Origin: Seohaeicola saemankumensis
GTDB lineage: Bacteria > Pseudomonadota > Alphaproteobacteria > Rhodobacterales > Rhodobacteraceae
Assembly (NCBI RefSeq): GCF_042678485.1
Contig: NZ_JBHTKR010000003.1
Location: 1-64,000 of the forward strand
Reading direction: 5' to 3'
Length of the DNA: 64,000 nucleotides
A program made the position numbers and the translations under genes. Position 1 is the stretch's first letter, and every line of letters starts with the position of its first letter. Below, piece by piece: positions 1 through 7,497 of this stretch. The notes beneath the pieces were generated by a model. The model saw nothing but the letters and a program-made list of their open reading frames with translations, was not told the DNA's origin and ran no database searches.

Positions 1-1
1 C

Positions 2-97
2 AAGGGCCAGCGTGTGATGAATGGCTGGCGCAATGCCGGGCTGGCCTGGAGCTACAAGATCAGCGATTCACAGGCTTATGACGGTGACCGCTACTGA
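2..97 (+). CDS. C-terminal end of an unidentified protein (partial)
   Basis: An open frame enters from the left edge of the window and ends at TGA 95-97, giving 31 residues that finish in DGDRY. The piece is rich in Tyr, Trp and Gly and contains no recognisable motif. The start and most of the gene lie outside the window, so no function can be given. It reads with normal codon use for this genome, which is the only reason to call it coding. The next gene is the convergent pilin gene at 402-590. Confidence 0.4.
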   Translation, partial: KGQRVMNGWRNAGLAWSYKISDSQAYDGDRY

Positions 98-401
98 AGC
101 GAACCTCCCAGGGCTCCCGCATCGCCTTGAGCGGGGGCCCGACTTTATTATCCCCAAAAAGAATGTCATCCCAGAAATGTCCGTGACTTGAGGGTTGTCG
201 AATTCTTTACGACCAAGCGTGTAGCAGGAAAGGATCGTGCCAGCATCCAGCCGAGGTTCAATTGCCCCTATCTCAGGTTCAATTCTTGCCGACAGGGGCG
301 GCAGGGTTTCCATGATCGTCCCCAGCGCGAAATCACCACAGATGCAGGGCGTCAGTACGCCGCGTTGCGTGCCGAAGGCGTGTCAAACAAGGCACCAGAG
401 G
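98..401. other. Intergenic region with repeat copy A
   Basis: No supported gene is seen between the partial left-edge gene and the pilin gene. The only structure is the 72-bp sequence at 311-382, which resembles 5266-5337 (see the repeat entries). A weak hairpin with cccgc/gcggg arms near 117-142 could help end the left-edge gene, but it has no clear T run. Confidence 0.4.
311..382 (+). repeat. Dispersed 72-bp repeat, copy A
   Basis: Aligned without gaps to 5266-5337, this sequence is identical at 52 of 72 positions by eye. The best-conserved stretch is at 340-382 (copy B 5295-5337). Read in the + frame starting at 311, both copies share the peptide core TTDAGRQY followed by A/T-ALR, and six of the differences there are synonymous third-position changes. 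That pattern suggests a decayed coding or structured element rather than chance. The family is not identified. Confidence 0.5.
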
Positions 402-590
402 TCAGATTGTTATCGAGAGAAACCAAGTGCCCCATGCGACGAAGCTGGCTGAAAGAGAGGATCCGAAAACTGCAACAACGCCAATCACGCTGCCCACCAG
501 CAACCCAAGCAGCATCAGGTACTCCATTAAAGCGACGCCGCTCTCTTCACGACCGAACAACTTTATCATTGAGAATGATTGCTTGATCAT
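402..590 (-). CDS. Flp/Fap family type IVb pilin
   Basis: A 62-residue prepilin. The N-terminal leader carries charged residues and ends at Gly18. The next residues, VALMEY, fit the Flp processing rule of Glu and Tyr at mature positions 5 and 6 (E23, Y24). One hydrophobic helix of about 22 residues follows (roughly 21-45), and the C-terminus is short. Flp pilins are cleaved by a TadV-type peptidase and assembled by the Tad secretion machine into adhesive fibres. The start has a good ribosome binding site (AAAGGAAA, about 5 bases upstream on the minus strand). No tad machinery genes lie in the window, so this is an isolated pilin gene whose assembly system must be elsewhere. Confidence 0.85.
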   Translation of the reverse strand: MIKQSFSMIKLFGREESGVALMEYLMLLGLLVGSVIGVVAVFGSSLSASFVAWGTWFLSITI

Positions 591-1199
591 TTCGGTTTCC
601 TTTTATCAAAACAGCTCAAAAAACTTGTAACACCTCGAGCTCACTGCATTCCGGTTTTCGAATTGGGTTCAACGTCTTTATCTTTAGTCGGCATTGCTTG
701 CCTGAGCCTACACCAGCGCTTACCCTGATCCAAAAAATAAATGCAATTTCCGTCATTCTTTCATTCATAGTTATATCAATTGGCCATGATTTCGCTGATT
801 GTGTACGGTTTCTTTCTTGCTTGCGGGGCTTACCCGATGGCCACGATCACGCCACAGGGCCGTGCGTAACCGCCGTATGTATATCGGCCTTTCAGGCAAA
901 GTGCCGCTAACGACTGCTTTGCGCCCTCAATGCCAAGCGCCGCACCCTGAATGAAGGTGGCTTTCGCTCTGTCAGCAATCACTGATCTGGCCTTCAGGAT
1001 GAACGCTGTATCCAATCACCCCTTCTGGACGCAAATCCAGGTGGGAAACCTTCGTCCCTGTCTCAAATGATCCTCACGCCAGAACATAACTGATCCCTGT
1101 CTTTTCTTATTTCCTCCGCTCTCTTGCCTCTCGGCATGGCTCCTCCTACTGCAGGTTCATCGTAGCTTCACATAATTCGTCAGATTGAGCGCAGCCCAG
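591..1199. other. Intergenic region, about 600 bp, no supported gene
   Basis: The stretch between the pilin gene and the EamA transporter is AT-richer near 591-800 (pilin promoter side). It contains short open frames on both strands at 698-910 and 830-1015 with no recognisable motif, no good ribosome binding site and poor codon use. They are not called as genes. Confidence 0.4.
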
Positions 1200-2093
1200 A
1201 TGCCAACCAGTTCCCCTTCACACGTCACTGGCTACGCTGCGGCATGGACCATAGTTCTGGTCTGGTCATTTTGGCTGATCGTGAGCCGGGTTGCCAATGA
1301 CAGTGGGCTAACGGTCTATGATCTGGCCGCGATGCGCTATGGCTTGGCGTCGCTGGTGGCACTGCCGCTTTGCCTTTACTACAAGCCCTGGCGTGGACTA
1401 CGTCTGTCGCAAATCGCCGTGCTCTCGTTTATTTTGGGGCCCGTCTACATTCTGATTGTGTTTTCAGGCTTTCTTTATGCACCCGCCGCACATGGCGGAA
1501 TTTTCATGAATGGGGTGCTGCCCTTGATCAGCATCCTTTTCGGGATTTTCCTTTTCCGCAAACTGCCTGGAACGCAGCAGCTTCTGGGCGCGGCGCTGAT
1601 CCTTGTGTCTTCGGTTGTGCTGGCATGGGATACCAGCGTCACCAACATCCAGAATGCATGGGTCGGTGATCTGATGTTTGTGGTCGGAGCAATCTTTTTC
1701 TCTTCATATGTCATCCTGTCCGAGCGGTGGCAGCTCCGTCCGATGCAGATCATCTTTTGTGGGACCGTCGTCAACGCGGCTCTCTATCTGCCTGTCTGGG
1801 TTCTTTGGCTGCCTTCCGGACTTGCAGACGCGCCCTTGCGCCCGTTATTGCTCCAAGCTGTCTACCAAGGTTTTGTGCCAAACCTTATTGGTCTGCTCTT
1901 CGTGGCCCATGCATCACGGACAATCGGGAACGGAAACACCTCGTCCATCCTTGCCGCGGTGCCGGGTGGAGGAGCCCTTTTGGGACTGCTTATTCTGGGC
2001 GAAAGCTTGAGCGTGATAAGTGTCCTGGCGCTTGTTATTTTGACGATTGGCCTGTTGATGAGCGTGCGCCGGAGAACCCCTCAACTGGGCTGA
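1200..2093 (+). CDS. EamA/DMT-superfamily transporter
   Basis: A 297-residue integral membrane protein of the drug/metabolite transporter superfamily. Ten hydrophobic segments are visible in two EamA repeats, roughly residues 10-140 and 150-290. The first segment contains a Trp-rich stretch (VWSFW) and the second repeat begins near FVVGAIFFSS. Such proteins export or import amino acids, nucleotides or other small metabolites across the inner membrane; the substrate cannot be told from sequence. The frame is open back to 1176. The start could be TTG 1185 or ATG 1200; ATG is preferred, although neither has a strong ribosome binding site. It converges on the AEC transporter gene downstream. Confidence 0.85.
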   Translation: MPTSSPSHVTGYAAAWTIVLVWSFWLIVSRVANDSGLTVYDLAAMRYGLASLVALPLCLYYKPWRGLRLSQIAVLSFILGPVYILIVFSGFLYAPAAHGGIFMNGVLPLISILFGIFLFRKLPGTQQLLGAALILVSSVVLAWDTSVTNIQNAWVGDLMFVVGAIFFSSYVILSERWQLRPMQIIFCGTVVNAALYLPVWVLWLPSGLADAPLRPLLLQAVYQGFVPNLIGLLFVAHASRTIGNGNTSSILAAVPGGGALLGLLILGESLSVISVLALVILTIGLLMSVRRRTPQLG

Positions 2094-2246
2094 AGGACGG
2101 CTTCTTGCCTTTCTGTCCTGTCCGGAAACATGACGGTCATTCGTAGACGGCCGCTTCGCGTCGCAGCGTCCAAGAAACACCCGAACGCGGCGTTCTTGTG
2201 CGCGCTGGAGCGTATGTGTGCAGCAGTTCCACAGCATCCGGTGGTG

Positions 2247-3152
2247 TCAGAGGCTAAGGGCCCACAGAACCAGTGGAATGGTGGCGATGGCGGCAATGGT
2301 CTGCGAGGTGACGATCCCTGCCATCAGCGTGCCGTCGCCATTCAACTGTCGGGTCAGCACATAGGACGTGGGGGCCGTGGGGATGGCCGAGAAAACGACC
2401 ACCACCAGCGCCGCAACCCCGCTGAGGCCGAAGGCATACGCTATGAGCGCGGCAAGCAGGGGCATCAGCAGAAGGCGCAGGGCGCCGGCTGCAGCAAGGG
2501 TCAACCCGTCGCGACGCAAGGCGGCGGGTTGCAGAGCGGCCCCCACGCATAGCAGACCAAGCGGAAGGCTGGCTTGTGCCAAAAGGTCAAGAAAGCGCCC
2601 GGTGCCAAAGGGTAGCCCCCATCCAGTCAGGGCCAGCGCAATGCCCCCCAGACAAGCCAAGATCAGCGGGTTGCGCGCCACTGTGCGTAGCATGGCAAGG
2701 GGGGTGCGGGCCTGACCTGCCTCGGTCAGGGCCATGATCGACAGGACGTTGACCAAAGGCACGGCGACGGCAAGGTAAAGCGCCGCCTGTTCGATCCCGA
2801 CAGGTCCAGCCAGCGTCGCCAGGATGGCCAGCCCCAGATAGGTGTTGAAGCGGACCGTGCCTTGCAGCAGCGGGCCAAAGCGGGCCGCCGGCATGGGGCG
2901 GGCGCGCCGGGTCAGGGCCAGGGCGATTGCGGCGAGCAGGATGATTGCGACGGCCGCACCTCCCAGACGCAGCACCTGTGGATCGCGAACAGGGGCATCG
3001 GCCAGACTAGTGATCAAAAGGGCCGGAAATAGCAGGAAATAGTTGATCCGTTCGGCGGCGGGCCAGAAACCGGGATCGGGAAAGCCGCGCTGGAAAAGGA
3101 AATAGCCAAGGCAGATCAGCGCGAAAAGGGGCCAGATGGTGAAGAAAAGCAA
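2247..3152 (-). CDS. AEC-family permease (auxin efflux carrier-like)
   Basis: A 301-residue inner-membrane transporter with about ten hydrophobic segments in two halves separated by a polar loop near residues 150-160 (QARTPLAML). The family (PF03547, Mem_trans) includes malonate, malate and lactate permeases in bacteria. The conserved features seen are RFNTYLGLAI in the first half and the FSAIPTAP segment near residue 260, typical of AEC proteins. The start is TTG at 3152. No better start lies upstream in frame, and the hydrophobic N-terminus begins directly after it. Substrate unknown. It is convergent with the EamA gene and stands alone. Confidence 0.85.
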   Translation of the reverse strand: MLFFTIWPLFALICLGYFLFQRGFPDPGFWPAAERINYFLLFPALLITSLADAPVRDPQVLRLGGAAVAIILLAAIALALTRRARPMPAARFGPLLQGTVRFNTYLGLAILATLAGPVGIEQAALYLAVAVPLVNVLSIMALTEAGQARTPLAMLRTVARNPLILACLGGIALALTGWGLPFGTGRFLDLLAQASLPLGLLCVGAALQPAALRRDGLTLAAAGALRLLLMPLLAALIAYAFGLSGVAALVVVVFSAIPTAPTSYVLTRQLNGDGTLMAGIVTSQTIAAIATIPLVLWALSL

Positions 3153-3642
3153 TGTGATATCTCGCTGGCCCTGCCCTGCGTAGACCGGGATCCGCGCGGG
3201 TTCGTTGAACTACCCGTTAAAGACCGAAGCGCGGGGAGGGGCAAGCGGATTGCTGGACGGCAAGGAAGCCGGGCATCGGGGTGAAGTCCATAACGGGATC
3301 ATACCATCCCAGTTGGTGGACCACTTCAGAAGGGGCACTCTAACTGGCGAGAACTGCAAGGAAATTTTCAGATACGATCTTGTTTTTACTTGTATTTTTG
3401 AAAGCGGCGAGGATCGGCTTTCGTGTGCGGCCCTTGAAATCTGTTCCTTTTTTGATACGGTTCACCCATGCTTCAATCAGATGACTTTATAGCAAAGCTT
3501 TCGTTTGGATGACCTTGATACCGAGACATCACAGCGGTCGACAGGCTCGAAAAGAACTGGCCCTCGACGATCCGATGTCCCGCGCCTTGCGAGCCGATCC
3601 AGCGCCAAAGCCTACTCGGCAAGTTGCTTTCAGGAGGGTCAC
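3153..3642. other. Intergenic region, about 490 bp, no supported gene
   Basis: The frame at 3205-3492 (+) is open for 95 codons but has no recognisable domain, no Shine-Dalgarno sequence and atypical codon use, so it is not called. A frame that continues upstream of the HExxH gene from 3505 is also rejected as coding in favour of the strong TTG start at 3643. Confidence 0.35.
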
Positions 3643-4314
3643 TTGTCCTGCGTCCTGAAATGGTTTGCCGTGCTCACGCTGCTGTTGAGCCGCGCGGCGC
3701 TTTCCGAAACACTCCAGTGTTCGGATTACAGGTTTCGCGTTTCGTCGCAGGATGAAGCCCTTGCCAAGTACACTTGTGCCGTGGCGTCGCGGGCGGCAAC
3801 CAGGCTTGCCGATTGCAACGTGATTGTCACTCGTCCGGTTCTTTTCGAATTGAAAGACGAAATGCCGGACGGTTGCATAGGGCTTTATCATTGCGGCGAA
3901 GACCGGATCGAACTGCCCACGCTAGAGACATTGCAGCGCATCCGAAAACCGGACAGCAGTCTCTCGCATCTCCCTCTCAGGGTATTTTTTGAAAGCGCGT
4001 TGACACATGAACTTGCACACCAAGCATTCGATACATTGCCCTGCCCTTTTGACGGTTGCCTGATCGCAAGTGAATATCTCGCCTACAACATGCAAATCAT
4101 GTCGCTGCCCTCAGAACATCTGGCAGCTTTCGAAGCCAAGCTGGAGATGGACATCAAGGTACCTCGCGACGCCCTGAACCCCATATTGCTTTTCATGGCG
4201 CCCGATACTTTCATGCTTCGCGCGTGGACCCATCTGAATCAACGGCCTGATGCCTGCGCGTTTATTGACGACGTGATGCAGGGACGCATCCGAATGGACA
4301 ATCCTCACCCTTGA
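3643..4314 (+). CDS. Secreted protein with HExxH metalloprotease-like motif (DUF6647-like)
   Basis: A 223-residue exported protein. The N-terminus is a Sec signal peptide (hydrophobic FAVLTLLLSRAALS, cleavage probably near residues 20-22). Residues 122-126 read HELAH in the context ALTHELAHQAF, the zinc-binding helix of gluzincin-type metalloproteases. Several Cys residues (for example in CPFDGC) suggest disulfides in the periplasm. The start is TTG 3643 because AGGAGG at 3632-3637 lies five bases upstream and the signal peptide begins immediately after. A longer frame from ATG 3505 would bury the signal peptide. I believe this matches the roseobacter family DUF6647, but cannot check. Catalytic activity is not shown; only the motif is seen. 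Confidence 0.65.
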   Translation: MSCVLKWFAVLTLLLSRAALSETLQCSDYRFRVSSQDEALAKYTCAVASRAATRLADCNVIVTRPVLFELKDEMPDGCIGLYHCGEDRIELPTLETLQRIRKPDSSLSHLPLRVFFESALTHELAHQAFDTLPCPFDGCLIASEYLAYNMQIMSLPSEHLAAFEAKLEMDIKVPRDALNPILLFMAPDTFMLRAWTHLNQRPDACAFIDDVMQGRIRMDNPHP

Positions 4315-4649
4315 CGTGTGGGGCCCCTGCAAAGGGGTGCTTGTGCTGCCTTCTGCAGGGCCTCGATCTATCTCTGACGGATCACCGGCCTCGCCAGCCC
4401 CGAGCCAGGCGGTGCCGTCGCGCTCCGGACTGTACAGGCTGACTCTGCAGGGATGGCGGTGCAAGTGTGGGGCTGGTCGCTGAAAGCGAACTGAGTTCTC
4501 TGGTGCAATAGCCGGGTATACGCCAGCAAAGGTCAGCAAGTCGCGGAAGGCCGAACAGGGCACAACGGACGGACTCTCGATTGTTACCCATTTTTCTGTG
4601 GCCTGCCCCTGAGATTTCCCGCTAGTCTACTCTGAGTGGACAACTTGGG
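4315..4649. other. Intergenic region, about 335 bp, no supported gene
   Basis: Between the HExxH protein gene and the small membrane protein gene. A minus-strand open frame (4382-4591) covers much of it, but its composition (many Arg, Ser and Pro) is typical of antisense or junk frames. No hairpin followed by a T run was found. Confidence 0.35.
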
Positions 4650-5003
4650 GTGGACTGTGACGTGAGTAACGGAAAGTTTGCACGAAGTTTATTGATATCG
4701 CTGGTTGCAGTTCAGCTGTTCGATATTGCGATTCATGTCGGCACCGGTCAGGTGGAGCCGGTCCGCATTCTTTCAAACGTGATAATTGGAAGTTGGGCCA
4801 TATGGGGCCTTTTCAGCAAAGCGGCTGCTCTGTCAGGTCTTATCGCGATCGTGTTCTATGTAGGTCTGAACGGGTGGTTTGTTGCAATACACGGAATCAC
4901 CAACCCGGATCAGGGCGGAGCGTTACGAATTACCTTGTTCTTCCTTGTTGGCTTGAGCACTGCAATCGCACTCTGGATTAGGGCAATAGTCGATCGAGAT
5001 TAA
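4650..5003 (+). CDS. Small four-helix membrane protein, unknown function
   Basis: A 117-residue protein with four hydrophobic segments, roughly residues 12-30, 40-56, 60-78 and 90-112, joined by short loops. The third loop holds IHGITNPDQGGALR. It is probably an inner-membrane protein. The first possible start is GTG 4650. GTG 4662 (VSNGKFARS) is a good alternative because GGGGTGGA lies seven bases upstream. No family is recognised and the gene stands alone. Hydrophobicity and a regular membrane pattern are the main evidence that it is real. Confidence 0.6.
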   Translation: MDCDVSNGKFARSLLISLVAVQLFDIAIHVGTGQVEPVRILSNVIIGSWAIWGLFSKAAALSGLIAIVFYVGLNGWFVAIHGITNPDQGGALRITLFFLVGLSTAIALWIRAIVDRD

Positions 5004-5140
5004 GCGCCACCCAAAGGATCGGCCCTTCAACCCGGCCAACTGCCGCCGCAGCCGTTGCTCCAAGGACTGACGTTTACCACCCACCTGCTCTCACGCCAGA
5101 GCATTGCAGAAATGGCATCAGTGTTGGCCGCCGTGTACCG

Positions 5141-5167
5141 TCGGTTCGAATCCTGCTGCCCCAGCCA
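5141..5167 (+). other. tRNA 3'-end remnant (T-arm to CCA)
   Basis: The sequence contains GGTTCGAATCC followed by an acceptor-like strand TGCCCCA, a G discriminator and CCA. This is the layout of the last ~27 bases of a tRNA. No matching 5' acceptor strand, D-arm or anticodon arm is found in the preceding 90 bases, and the T-stem has one mismatch, so this is not a complete tRNA. Such isolated tRNA ends are commonly attachment-site copies left by integrating elements. The identity of the parent tRNA is uncertain; a G discriminator is typical of tRNA-Trp, -Ser and -Asn. Confidence 0.4.
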
Positions 5168-5265
5168 ACTCACCTGAATAAATTGCGGTTCAGTCGGGCT
5201 ATGCCTTGACGTGCGGGCCGGGTGTCGGTCGAGCAAACCGGTGGCCCAGGGGGATGGCACGGCTT

Positions 5266-5337
5266 CATCATCGCACCTCAAAAGAAACGACTACGGATGC
5301 TGGGCGGCAGTACACCGCGTTGCGAACCGAAAGCGGG
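5266..5337 (+). repeat. Dispersed 72-bp repeat, copy B
   Basis: This is the partner of the copy at 311-382, in the same orientation and about 72 percent identical. It lies 98 bases downstream of the tRNA-like remnant and upstream of a small minus-strand reading frame. It shares the peptide core TTDAGRQY in the + frame that starts at 5266, after which the two copies diverge. Confidence 0.5.
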
Positions 5338-5442
5338 ATGCGAGGGGCCTGTCTTTCAACGGGGGGCAGGGTCGCTGACAGGGGCACAGATGGCCCAACG
5401 TGGTGTCTGAGCCAGTGATTCAGCAGAGTCCGTGCAGAACGG

Positions 5443-5577
5443 TCACGTATGTTTCTTTGCGAGTGCGGCGATTTCCGCGTTCCATTTTTCCCGCACGGAA
5501 TAGGCTTCCCGCACTGGAACTCTGGCGATCTGCTCATCGAGAAAGGTTTGAAACTCCTTGCCGTAGGTGTGCCGCAC
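5443..5577 (-). CDS. Small 44-residue charged protein (or gene remnant)
   Basis: A short minus-strand frame starts with GTG at 5577 and ends with TGA at 5443-5445. It encodes 44 residues rich in Glu, Lys, Ala and Arg, predicted mostly helical, for example EKWNAEIAALAKKHT at the end. AGGAGG lies about eight bases upstream of the GTG. The frame before the GTG is Cys-rich and unlike protein, so the GTG is a credible start. It could also be the tail of a decayed larger gene. No family is recognised. Confidence 0.4.
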   Translation of the reverse strand: MRHTYGKEFQTFLDEQIARVPVREAYSVREKWNAEIAALAKKHT

Positions 5578-5806
5578 ATCCGAACCCTCCTGATTGCAGA
5601 GGCAACAGTGACAGCCAGACCCAGTTCATGGATCCTACCACTACGCGCAGCCAAAACCAAAAGAGCGATCAATAGACCTCAGATTGTCCAGAACAGCGAA
5701 AGTCCATTTCGAACCCGAGACAGCTATTGGCCCGTAGCGTTTCGAGACCCTATACTGCAGGAAGGCGATGGGCATAGCCATTGCAGTATTGGAAAGGCAA
5801 GCCTGA

Positions 5807-6283
5807 ATGGATCTGTCAAACATCGCCGATATTGCCGATCTGGTCGCAGCCTTGGCAATTGTCGCCTCACTTGCGTTTGTCGGTTTCGAACTTCACATGA
5901 CACGCAAGCAATCCGAACTTTCGAATTGGCGTGAGGTGTTGCAAGCTTTCACGGATTACAAGGCCGCAACGAATGACATCGCCTTCGCGGCTTTTCTGGT
6001 GCGCGCACATGAAGACTACGAAGCTTTGGATCCCGCCGAAAAAATGAGTTTCGGTTTGTTTCTGGAGCAAGGCGTCCACATCCTGGGCAACTTCCTGAAG
6101 CACAACGATTCACTGCCGCGCAAACTCGTCGGTCTGGAAGACGCGATAATGAACACCTTTGCAGAGATGCTGACCACGCCGGGAGGCGCGGCATGGTGGG
6201 CCGAGGCTCATGACCGAAAAAGGTTCATGCAGGATACCTTCAGGGTGGTTGATGGTCTGCTGGAACGTCGTCAAAATGCCTGA
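5807..6283 (+). CDS. Membrane-anchored protein of unknown function
   Basis: A 158-residue protein with one N-terminal transmembrane helix (roughly residues 9-30, LVAALAIVASLAFVGFEL) followed by a mostly helical soluble domain. The beginning resembles the many short alphaproteobacterial proteins that start with a helix and the pattern ASLxFVGxEL, then RxxxQ and an alpha-helical tail. Conserved-looking residues in the tail are WREVLQAF and AAWWAEAHDRK. The soluble part is probably cytoplasmic. The function is unknown. ATG 5807 has a modest AAAGG site nine bases upstream. It stands alone between non-coding stretches. Confidence 0.7.
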   Translation: MDLSNIADIADLVAALAIVASLAFVGFELHMTRKQSELSNWREVLQAFTDYKAATNDIAFAAFLVRAHEDYEALDPAEKMSFGLFLEQGVHILGNFLKHNDSLPRKLVGLEDAIMNTFAEMLTTPGGAAWWAEAHDRKRFMQDTFRVVDGLLERRQNA

Positions 6284-6586
6284 CCCAATCGCGGGTCATG
6301 CCGGTGATGAGGTCGAAAAACGATAGCGGTCAACCTCTGGTGTGTCCGCATGGCAGAACTTGGTCGTGAGCGCCACGAAGGTCCGTTAGCGGCCCGGAGC
6401 GGTCTTTCAAAATCCGTGCAGCAAAAGTCGTCTTAGAGCTCAAATTAGACCAACGCGTGGGGAGTTTGTACGCTTTAAGGATATTGCGGCCCAGAGCCCC
6501 CCGCGCACCTTTGGCAAAGCCTCGCAACACGCAGAGCGGGCTTACGGGCCCGTTCCATCCCCGCCATCCACCGGGCTTTCTTGGAT
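6284..6586. other. Intergenic region, about 300 bp, no supported gene
   Basis: Between two small genes in convergent orientation. A minus-strand frame continues from the zinc-finger gene's neighbourhood (6330-6644), but it overlaps that gene in another frame and has poor codon use. No clear terminator is seen. Confidence 0.35.
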
Positions 6587-6805
6587 CTATATGAATCCTT
6601 CGCCGCCGCAATTCCGGCACCGCATGGTTTTCAAGCCAGAACATGCGCTGCAGCGGGTATGGGTCGGGTTCCCACGCGCATCACGTCCGGATACCACGTC
6701 CCCCCGTCCGCCGCATATCTCGCAAGGTATGCGACCGGAGCCACTGCAACGGGTGCATCTCCGCTTCTCTGGCTTTGGTTGTTCTCGACCTGTTTGCTTC
6801 CACAT
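6587..6805 (-). CDS. Small DnaJ-type zinc-finger (CxxCxGxG) protein
   Basis: A 72-residue protein made almost entirely of a zinc-finger region. Cysteines at 17/20, 28/31, 52/55 and 63/66 form four CxxC pairs in the contexts CTRCSGSG, CEICGGRG, CSACSG and CRNCGGEG. This is the arrangement of the central domain of DnaJ (Hsp40), which binds two zinc ions and unfolded polypeptide. There is no J-domain or C-terminal substrate domain, so it is a stand-alone finger. The start is ATG 6805 with AAGGA ten bases upstream; the longer frame upstream is not protein-like. Possible roles are assisting folding of a partner or a redox/zinc function; this is inference only. Confidence 0.75.
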   Translation of the reverse strand: MWKQTGREQPKPEKRRCTRCSGSGRIPCEICGGRGDVVSGRDARGNPTHTRCSACSGLKTMRCRNCGGEGFI

Positions 6806-7497
6806 CGGGCTTTTGTCCTTGGTGCATCGATTGGCATATGCGACAGCGTCAGTCTGCACTCTGCACCCTTGAAAAGCAAAGTCGGAAACCCCCGGCGAGA
6901 ACGCCGAGGGCTGCACGGGCCTTCATGGCCATGGTCCAGTGCGTGTTGCTTTTTTCGACACACAGGGCTTCGCGCTTTCCGCAAAGCAGTAGAATGCGCC
7001 AGATGTGTTGCGAATGGTTATTGGCCCGGCTGCATCCAACCCGTGTGGCGGTCCACTGTCAGTCTTTGGACCAGCGACCCTTCCTTCGTGACAATCTCGC
7101 TGTGATGGTATCGTCTCCGCCTTTGGGCATTTAGCCACAGATGCGATCATCTGACCCAAAACGGATCGGCTTTGCGTTGCCGCAGATCAACTCTCCCGTC
7201 GATCAGGCGAGCGTGATACATATTGAGCGTCCTTTATCCGCGGATGTTTGGGAGTCATTCTGAAACAGAAAACTCAAGCAACGCGGTCTTCTCGAACCAA
7301 AAGCCTTCCAAGGGTTGATCTTTTCTGTTCCGCGCCAAAGCGACACTATCCGCTCAATTGACCGGGTCTGGAAACCTTGATCCAGAAAAAGCCAGTTCGG
7401 GTTGATAGCAGGGCGGGTTCGCGTTCTCTGGATAGCGCGGAACATCCTTGCTCCTGAAACGCGTCGGTATGGAAAGCATGGGGCGGTTGGGTCGAAC
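6806..7497. other. Intergenic region, about 690 bp, with gene-like fragments
   Basis: No supported gene. A short + frame at 7141-7263 (40 codons, ending in SADVWESF) has protein-like composition but no ribosome binding site and may be a relic. Minus-strand frames at 6923-7159 and 7203-7445 are Arg/Ser rich with no motifs. A small hairpin (GGCG/CGCC around AGAA, near 6896-6907) lies just upstream of the zinc-finger gene. Confidence 0.35.

Larger units (their letters stand above)
5004..5442. other. Intergenic region with tRNA 3' end remnant and repeat copy B
   Basis: No protein gene is supported here. The region carries a tRNA-like 3' end at 5141-5167 and the second copy of the 72-bp repeat at 5266-5337. 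Both are listed separately. Short frames overlapping them are not called. Confidence 0.4.
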
